From NCBI RefSeq assembly GCF_010894405.1, contig NZ_JAAIYA010000010.1:310001-374000 (forward strand): a DNA stretch of 64,000 bases, read 5' to 3'. Positions 58,900 to 64,000 of this stretch are shown here, in pieces (position 1 is the first letter of the stretch; the number at the start of each line of letters is the position of its first letter). Below the pieces are notes generated by a model. It saw nothing but the letters and a program-made list of their open reading frames with translations. It was not told the origin of the DNA and did no database searches. The translations under genes were made by a program, and so were the position numbers. Source of the DNA: Pyxidicoccus caerfyrddinensis. Its GTDB lineage: Bacteria; Myxococcota; Myxococcia; Myxococcales; Myxococcaceae.

Positions 58900-61028
58900 T
58901 AACGCGCCCCCCCGGCGGCGGTGCCGTCCTTCGTCAGCGCCGCGCCCGCGGACTCGCGGACGGAGCGGAAGTAGTCCCCCTTGAGCGCGGCCAGCGAGTC
59001 GGCCTGCGCGGGGGTGCCAATCTTCTTCAGGGCCGAGGCCGCGGCGGCGCGAATCTCCGGCAGGTCGTGGAACAAGTCCCTCGCCACCACCTCGGCCGCC
59101 TGCGCGTCACCGATGGCCCCGAGCGCCAGCAGCACGTCCCGCCGCGCCACGCTGTTCGGCTCGTCCAGCGCCTTGATGAGCGTGGGCACCGCGTCCTTCG
59201 CCTGCATCCGTCCGAGCAATTCCGCCGCGAGCGCCGCCTCCGGGCCGCCCTCGCGCACCACCGTCTGCAGGGCCGCCGACGCCGAGGCCACCGGTACGCC
59301 CGAGCCCCGCGTGAGCGCGTCCAGCACCAGCAGCTTCTCGCTGCCCATCTTCGGCAGCAGCTCCATCAGCGCCGCCTGGCCGGCCTCGCCCGACTCCGCG
59401 AGCGCCTGGGCCAGCGTCTTCTGCAGGTCTCGCTCGGGCTCGAGCAGCCCCGCCTTCGCCACCTCCACGCCCTCGGGCCCCAGCCGCGCCAGCCCGACCA
59501 GCGAGGCCACTCGCAGGGGAGTGCTCGCATCCTGGCTGTAGCCCTTGAGCAGTTCCAGCGCTCCCGGGGCCTTCAGCGTGCCCAGCGCGCGCAGCACCGT
59601 GGCCAGCGGCACCAGGCGCTCCGCCTCCACGTCGTCGTACAGCTCGGTGGGCACGCGGTGCTGCACCACCGACTGTCCCGCCTCCTTCGCGCGGGCGGCG
59701 TTGAGCGCCTTCACGCGCTCGAAGAGCGTCGCGTGCTTGGCGGTCCGATCCGCGTCGGCCGCGGCGCCGTGGGCATGCGGCTCGGAGGGCGAGGTGGCCG
59801 GGTCGAAGCCCGGGCCGTAGCGCTCCGGCAGCGGCTGCGTCACCCAGTCGGCGCGCAGCGCCTCCAGCCCCTTCACCTCCTGCTCGTACAGCTTCTGCAA
59901 CGCGGGGACGGAGGACGCATCGCCCACCGCCGCCACGGCCTCCACCGCGAGGTTTCGCAGCGAGGTGTCCGGCTGGTTGAGCCACGGCGTCACCTTGGCC
60001 AGCAGCGGCTGCGCCGTGGGGCCCAGTCCGATGACCGCCTGGAGCCCGCTGGCGGCCGTGGCCGGGCGGGCCAGTCGCTCGCCAATCGGGTCCACCGGGC
60101 AGCCACCGCGATCTCGCATGCTCCTGCCGGCGTCCAGCGCCTCGGAGGGAGCGCCGTCGAGGACGATGGCGCACAGCGCGGCGCTCGTCTCCGGCGCGCG
60201 CGGGAAGGCGAGGATGGCGTCGAGCGCCAGCGGACTCACCGCGCTCTTCTCCACCGCCACCGCCTGGAGCCGCTGCGCGACGGCCGGGTCCTGCAGCTTC
60301 ATCAGCGCGGTGATGGCGGACTCGCGCAGCTCGGGGAAGCTCTCGTCCAGCAGCAGGGCGATGGGCCCCACCGCCTGCCTGTCCCCAGCGTCGCCCAGGC
60401 CCCGCACCGCCGCGGCGGCGAGGATGACCTGGCTGTCTCGCACGAGGGGGAGCAGCCGGCTCACGGCCTCCGGGCGCCCACTCTTGCCCAGCTCCTCCGC
60501 GGCGCCCACGCGCTCCGGGAGCACGCCCTCGGTGAAGGCGAGGAGGTTGCGGTCCCACTGGGCCTTGGCCTCGGCGGAGACGACCTCCGCCATGGCGTCG
60601 GGGACGTTGGCGTTCTTGAGGGCCTGGACGATGACCTGACGCGTAGCGCGGCCGCGGCGGCCGTACTGGAGCGTGAGGTACGCCTTGGCCTTGTCGTTCT
60701 TGACCTTGGAGAGCGCCATGGCGGCGCGCCCCTGGACGTCCTCGTCCGCGTCCTCAAGCAGCTCGCCGAGCAGGTCCACCACGCGGGGGTCCTGGCTCTC
60801 CCCGAGCGCCACGGCGGCCTCGGCCCGGACGATGGCGGCCAGGTCCTTGGCCGCCCGGGTGAACAGGACGAGGTCGTCCGCGTTGCCCTGCCCCGCCAGC
60901 TTCTTCACGGCGAGGGCACGGACCTCCGGGCGGGGACTCTGGAGGTCGGCGAGCAGCTGGTCCCGGCTGCCGTTGCAGCCGAGGACCAGTGCCAGGACGA
61001 GGATGAAGGGGCGCGCGCCGGTTCGCAT
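58899..61028 (-). CDS. HEAT-repeat lipoprotein
   Basis: A 709-residue lipoprotein (signal MRTGARPFILVLALVLGC) made of helical HEAT/PBS-lyase-type repeats over nearly all its length: units such as EVRALAVKKLAGQGN, AIVRAEAAVALGESQDP, DVQGRAAMALSKVKND and SVARRDVLLALGAIGDA recur every 30 or so residues. These are protein-protein scaffolds. A short His-rich insert (PHAHGAAADADR) breaks the array near residue 420. It is the first gene of an operon with the TPR/cNMP-binding protein and may anchor a complex at the membrane. Confidence 0.85.
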   Translation of the reverse strand: MRTGARPFILVLALVLGCNGSRDQLLADLQSPRPEVRALAVKKLAGQGNADDLVLFTRAAKDLAAIVRAEAAVALGESQDPRVVDLLGELLEDADEDVQGRAAMALSKVKNDKAKAYLTLQYGRRGRATRQVIVQALKNANVPDAMAEVVSAEAKAQWDRNLLAFTEGVLPERVGAAEELGKSGRPEAVSRLLPLVRDSQVILAAAAVRGLGDAGDRQAVGPIALLLDESFPELRESAITALMKLQDPAVAQRLQAVAVEKSAVSPLALDAILAFPRAPETSAALCAIVLDGAPSEALDAGRSMRDRGGCPVDPIGERLARPATAASGLQAVIGLGPTAQPLLAKVTPWLNQPDTSLRNLAVEAVAAVGDASSVPALQKLYEQEVKGLEALRADWVTQPLPERYGPGFDPATSPSEPHAHGAAADADRTAKHATLFERVKALNAARAKEAGQSVVQHRVPTELYDDVEAERLVPLATVLRALGTLKAPGALELLKGYSQDASTPLRVASLVGLARLGPEGVEVAKAGLLEPERDLQKTLAQALAESGEAGQAALMELLPKMGSEKLLVLDALTRGSGVPVASASAALQTVVREGGPEAALAAELLGRMQAKDAVPTLIKALDEPNSVARRDVLLALGAIGDAQAAEVVARDLFHDLPEIRAAAASALKKIGTPAQADSLAALKGDYFRSVRESAGAALTKDGTAAGGAR

Positions 61029-61088
61029 CGGTCTCCGCTGCGGGAAACGGTGGAAGAGTCGGCGCCCGTTATACCACCGCGCAGGTTC

Positions 61089-63734
61089 TCAGCGGGGACG
61101 GCGGGGACCACCCTTCGGAGGGGGTCGGCCTGCCCCGCCCCCTCGGGGGCCTCCACTGCTGCTCCAGCCAGGCTTCCCGGACCGCTCCTTCTTCTTGCTC
61201 CAGTCCTGGAAGCCGCCGGACTTCTCGCCGCCTCCCCTCTCGTCGGAGGGGCCACGGCGGCCGGCACGGACTACGCGCTCATTGGGATTGCCGCGCGAGT
61301 CGGTCGGGCTCCACTCCTTGCGCTCGGGACGGCTGCCTGCCCCCCGAGCACCCGCGCCACCCCTGCCCCGAGGCGCACCACCCTCGGCGCCTCGCGGCGA
61401 CCACTCCTTGCGCTCCGGACGGCCCGCGCCTGCTCCACGGGGACCGGACTCCCGGCGCTCCGGACGCCCCGCGCCACGAGGGGCACGGCCTTCGTCGCTG
61501 CCGCCCCACGCCTTGCGCGCAGGACGGGCTGCGCCACCAGCGCCGAAGCTCCGGCCACGCGGCCGGTCCTCGCCACCAGCGCCACGCTCCGGACGACCCG
61601 CGCCGCCGACGCCGTAGCCACGAGCACGAGGCCTGTCCTCACCACCCGCGCCACGCTCCGGACGACCCGCGCCACCGAAGCTGCGCGCACCACCGGCGCG
61701 CTCGGGACGGCCGGCACCACCGAAGCTACGTGCACCACCCGCGCGCTCGGGACGACCCGCGCCACCGAAGCTACGCGCACCACCAGCGCCACGCTCGGGA
61801 CGGCCCGCGCCACCGAAGCTACGCGCACCACCGGCGCGCTCCGGACGGCCTGCTCCACCGAAGCTACGCGCACCACCCTCGGGACGGCTCCGGGGCGCTC
61901 TGCCCTCGTCGCCGCCGCCAGACCACTCCTTGCGCTCCGGACGGCCCGCGCCACGGGGGGCACGGCCCTCGTCGCTGCCGCCCCACGCCTTGCGCGCCGG
62001 ACGAGCCGCGCCAGCCTCGTCACCACCGGCGCCCCACGTCTTGCGCACCGGACGAGCCGCGCCGCCCTCCTCGCCGCCGCTCGACTCCTTACGAGCCGGA
62101 CGAGCCGAGCCACCCTCTTCGCCACCCCACGCCTTGCGTACCGGACGAGCCGAGCCGCCCTCTTCGCCGCCCCACGCCTTGCGCGCCGGACGAGCCGAGC
62201 CGCCCTCCTCGCCGCCGCTCCACTCCTTGCGAGCCGGACGGCCCGCGCCGCCCTCGCCACCACCCGCGCCCCACTCCTTGCGCGCCGGCCGGTCCGCACC
62301 AGCCGCACCGAAGCTCTTGCCACGCGGCCGGTCTTCACCACCCGCGCCGAAGCTCTTGCCACGCGGACGGTCTTCACCACCCGCGCCGAAGCTCTTGCCA
62401 CGCGGCCGGTCCGCGCCACCCGCGCCGAAGCTCTTGCCACGCGGACGGTCCTCGCCGCCGGCACCAAAGCTCCTGCCACGCGGACGGTCCTCGCCGCCGG
62501 CACCGAAGCTCCTGCCACGCGGACGGTCCTCGCCGCCGGCACCGAAGCTCTTGCCACGCGGACGGTCCTCACCACCCGCGCCCCTGGCCGCGTAGCCACG
62601 GCCACGCGACTTGTCCTCACCACCGGCGCCACGCTCCGGACGCCCGGCACCGAAGCCACGGCCACGCGGCTTGTCCTCACCACCCGCGCCACGGCTCCGG
62701 GGCGCGCCCTCGTCGCCGCCCCACGTCTTGCGCACGGGACGACCCGCGCCCTCTTCCGCACCGCGCCCACGGCCGAAGCGAGCCAGGCCCGCGCCACCAC
62801 CGGCCGCCGGCTTCCGCTCACGCTTCTCGGGACGCGAATCCATCGCACGAGCAGCCCTGGCCGCCGTGCGCGCCATCCCGGGCGCCGCCTTGCGAGGCGC
62901 GGGCGACTCGTCGTCCATCGACAGCTCTTCCTCGTCCCCTTCGAAGCCCGGCGCCGCGCGCCCGTGCCGGCGCGGAGGCAGCTTCAGCTCCACGGCGGCG
63001 GGCTGAGCCCGACCGTCGGACACCGCGTTCAGCTGCTCCACCTCGCCCTTCTTCAGCGAGCGCAGCTCACCCGGGCGCATGCCCTCCACGCCGATGCCCG
63101 CGTACGCCGGACGGAACAGGCGCACCACCGGGTGGCCCACCGCCGCGCACAGGCGCTTGATGAGGTGCGGCCGTCCTTCGGCCACGACAATCTTCAGCCA
63201 CGTGTTCCGCTCGGCCGCCTCGAACACGTCCACCGACAGCGGCGTGGCCATGCCGTCTTCCAGCCGCACACCACCGCGCAGCTTGTCCAGCGTGGCCGCG
63301 TCCGGCGCGCCCTTCACCTTCGCCAGGTACATGCGCGGCACCTGGAAGCTGGGGTGCGTCAGCTTGTGCGCGAGCGCCCCATCGTTCGTGAACAGCAGCG
63401 CGCCCTCGGCGTCGTAGTCCAGCCGTCCCACCGGGAACAGCCGCTTGCCCGTCTCCTCGATGTAGTTGGCCACCGTGGGCCGGCCCTGCGGATCCGACAG
63501 CGTCGTCACGACGCCAATCGGCTTGTAGAGCAGGTAGTACGAGGACTCATCCGGCGGACTCACCAGCGTCCCGTCCACCGCGACCAGGTCCGTGCCCGGT
63601 TCCACCCGGCTGCCCAGCTCCGTCACCGTCTCGTTGTTCACCGTCACACGACCCGCGGTGATGAGCTCTTCTGCGTGCCGGCGCGAAGCCACTCCCGCGC
63701 GGGCCAGATACTTCTGCAATCGTTCGGCAGCCAT
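61089..63734 (-). CDS. rluB: 23S rRNA pseudouridine synthase RluB-like with long Arg/Gly repeat tail
   Basis: An 881-residue protein. Residues 1-60 are an S4 RNA-binding domain (RLQKYLARAGVASRRHAEELI); residues 60-245 are a RsuA/RluB-type pseudouridine synthase with catalytic Asp106 in GRLDYDAEG and the usual LYLAKVKG- and GRPHLIKRL-type motifs. Typical RluB is 250-300 residues. Here almost 600 further residues are low-complexity Arg/Gly/Ala/Glu repeats, with 13-residue GGEDRPRGKSFGA units and 15-16-residue GGARSFGGAGRPER units. The tail is expected to be disordered and to bind RNA. It lies 25 bases after the probable scpB gene, an order common in bacteria. Confidence 0.85.
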   Translation of the reverse strand: MAAERLQKYLARAGVASRRHAEELITAGRVTVNNETVTELGSRVEPGTDLVAVDGTLVSPPDESSYYLLYKPIGVVTTLSDPQGRPTVANYIEETGKRLFPVGRLDYDAEGALLFTNDGALAHKLTHPSFQVPRMYLAKVKGAPDAATLDKLRGGVRLEDGMATPLSVDVFEAAERNTWLKIVVAEGRPHLIKRLCAAVGHPVVRLFRPAYAGIGVEGMRPGELRSLKKGEVEQLNAVSDGRAQPAAVELKLPPRRHGRAAPGFEGDEEELSMDDESPAPRKAAPGMARTAARAARAMDSRPEKRERKPAAGGGAGLARFGRGRGAEEGAGRPVRKTWGGDEGAPRSRGAGGEDKPRGRGFGAGRPERGAGGEDKSRGRGYAARGAGGEDRPRGKSFGAGGEDRPRGRSFGAGGEDRPRGRSFGAGGEDRPRGKSFGAGGADRPRGKSFGAGGEDRPRGKSFGAGGEDRPRGKSFGAAGADRPARKEWGAGGGEGGAGRPARKEWSGGEEGGSARPARKAWGGEEGGSARPVRKAWGGEEGGSARPARKESSGGEEGGAARPVRKTWGAGGDEAGAARPARKAWGGSDEGRAPRGAGRPERKEWSGGGDEGRAPRSRPEGGARSFGGAGRPERAGGARSFGGAGRPERGAGGARSFGGAGRPERAGGARSFGGAGRPERAGGARSFGGAGRPERGAGGEDRPRARGYGVGGAGRPERGAGGEDRPRGRSFGAGGAARPARKAWGGSDEGRAPRGAGRPERRESGPRGAGAGRPERKEWSPRGAEGGAPRGRGGAGARGAGSRPERKEWSPTDSRGNPNERVVRAGRRGPSDERGGGEKSGGFQDWSKKKERSGKPGWSSSGGPRGGGAGRPPPKGGPRRPR
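61270..62780 (-). repeat. Low-complexity tandem-repeat region inside rluB
   Basis: Several repeat families alternate. About eight 39-bp units encode GGEDRPRG(K/R)SFGA between roughly 62300 and 62620. Units encoding GGEEGGSARPxRKxW lie around 62080-62230, and five units encoding GGARSFGGAGRPER(G)A around 61660-61880. Such DNA is prone to length variation. Confidence 0.75.
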
Positions 63735-63759
63735 CTATGCCTTCTTCCGTCATTGCCCG

Positions 63760-64000
63760 TTACTCGGGCTTGGGCCCCTCTTCGCCCATCACGGGCTTCG
63801 GGGGCGTGTCCAGGACGCTGGAGCTGACCTTTTGTGTCCGGTCCGCGGCCTCCATGGCCTCCTCCAGCTCCTCCAGCGCGGCCTCACTCGCCGCCGCGCT
63901 CTTCTCCATCCGCTTCGTAAAACCGGGGTCCGCCAACGTGTCCACGGTCCCCGCCGCAGCCGGCGCCGGCTGCGTCTCCTTCTCCACGATCTCCCGGTGC
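63760..64000 (-). CDS. scpB: Probable ScpB C-terminal end (partial)
   Basis: The frame is open to the window edge and ends at 63760. It encodes HREIVEKETQPAP followed by an acidic tail (ALEELEEAMEAADR) and Pro-rich end. The position directly upstream of rluB and the REIVEKE start of the tail fit ScpB, the kleisin-associated subunit of the SMC condensin complex, whose C-terminus is variable. The conserved winged-helix part lies outside the window, so this is mainly contextual. Confidence 0.5.
   Translation of the reverse strand, partial: HREIVEKETQPAPAAAGTVDTLADPGFTKRMEKSAAASEAALEELEEAMEAADRTQKVSSSVLDTPPKPVMGEEGPKPE

Noticed and set aside
61300-62700. CRISPR-like array
   Set aside because: The periodic DNA is an in-frame amino-acid repeat within rluB; there are no unique spacers between constant repeats and no cas genes.
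59067-63827. A 1586-codon open frame on the plus strand across HEAT and rluB genes
   Set aside because: It is antisense to two well-supported genes and is open only because of the extreme GC bias and the Arg/Gly repeats; its translation is His/Arg/Ala-rich without any domain.

Overview
The window is about 70 percent GC, has strong third-position GC bias and reads as chromosomal DNA of a myxobacterium, probably Myxococcaceae (Myxococcus, Corallococcus or Pyxidicoccus). Signs are a DUF2378 gene (a Myxococcales-restricted family), a Tat DUF1552 plus lipoprotein DUF1592 pair, a kinase/cyclase-like/ATPase/TPR giant, many lipoproteins, Cys-rich repeats and a diheme rubber-oxygenase-like protein. 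No plasmid origin, phage module, CRISPR array or rRNA operon was seen. About fifty genes are packed on both strands, mostly as singletons or 2-3 gene operons.

Region 1 (1-10.4 kb): 3' end of an MFS transporter overlapping a 3-hydroxybutyrate dehydrogenase gene tail to tail; a GT-C-like membrane protein; an M16 lipoprotein without its zinc motif; a Cys-rich repeat lipoprotein; a scrap of IS5-type transposase beside a frameshifted relic; a RoxA/RoxB-type cytochrome; a small compositionally distinct gene pair; an NlpC/P60-type hydrolase. Region 2 (10.5-17.9 kb): a tRNA-like remnant without a D-arm into which an acetyltransferase gene runs; an SBF-like transporter; an M1 peptidase with one copy of a 20-bp palindromic repeat on each side; a MarR-acetyltransferase fusion whose leader carries one of these copies; DUF2378; an AttH/CrtC-like gene overlapping a fumarylacetoacetate hydrolase family gene. 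Region 3 (17.9-28.2 kb): an operon of two GMC oxidoreductases and a Cys-nucleophile alpha/beta hydrolase, an M23 peptidase, a pseudopilin and a PhoD phosphatase.

Region 4 (28.2-43 kb): a chemoreceptor with a secreted sensor-domain partner, an MFS transporter, the 1374-residue kinase giant, a TetR domain in frame with a class I glutamine amidotransferase, and the DUF1552/DUF1592 operon. Region 5 (43-64 kb): TesB thioesterase, M28 peptidase, a bile-acid-symporter-family transporter translationally coupled to an outer-membrane protein, SlyD, an Rnl2-type RNA ligase convergent with an mrfA-mrfB repair operon, an ArsB/SLC13 permease, an MshEN protein with a complete c-di-GMP signature, a HEAT lipoprotein overlapping a TPR/cyclic-nucleotide-binding protein, and RluB with a nearly 600-residue Arg/Gly repeat tail next to the end of a probable scpB.

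The items most worth following are the RNA ligase beside mrfAB, the RluB tail, the rubber-oxygenase homologue, the D-armless tRNA remnant, the palindromes around the M1/MarR locus and the GMC-GMC-hydrolase operon. Functions are inferred from motifs read by eye; no database search was run.
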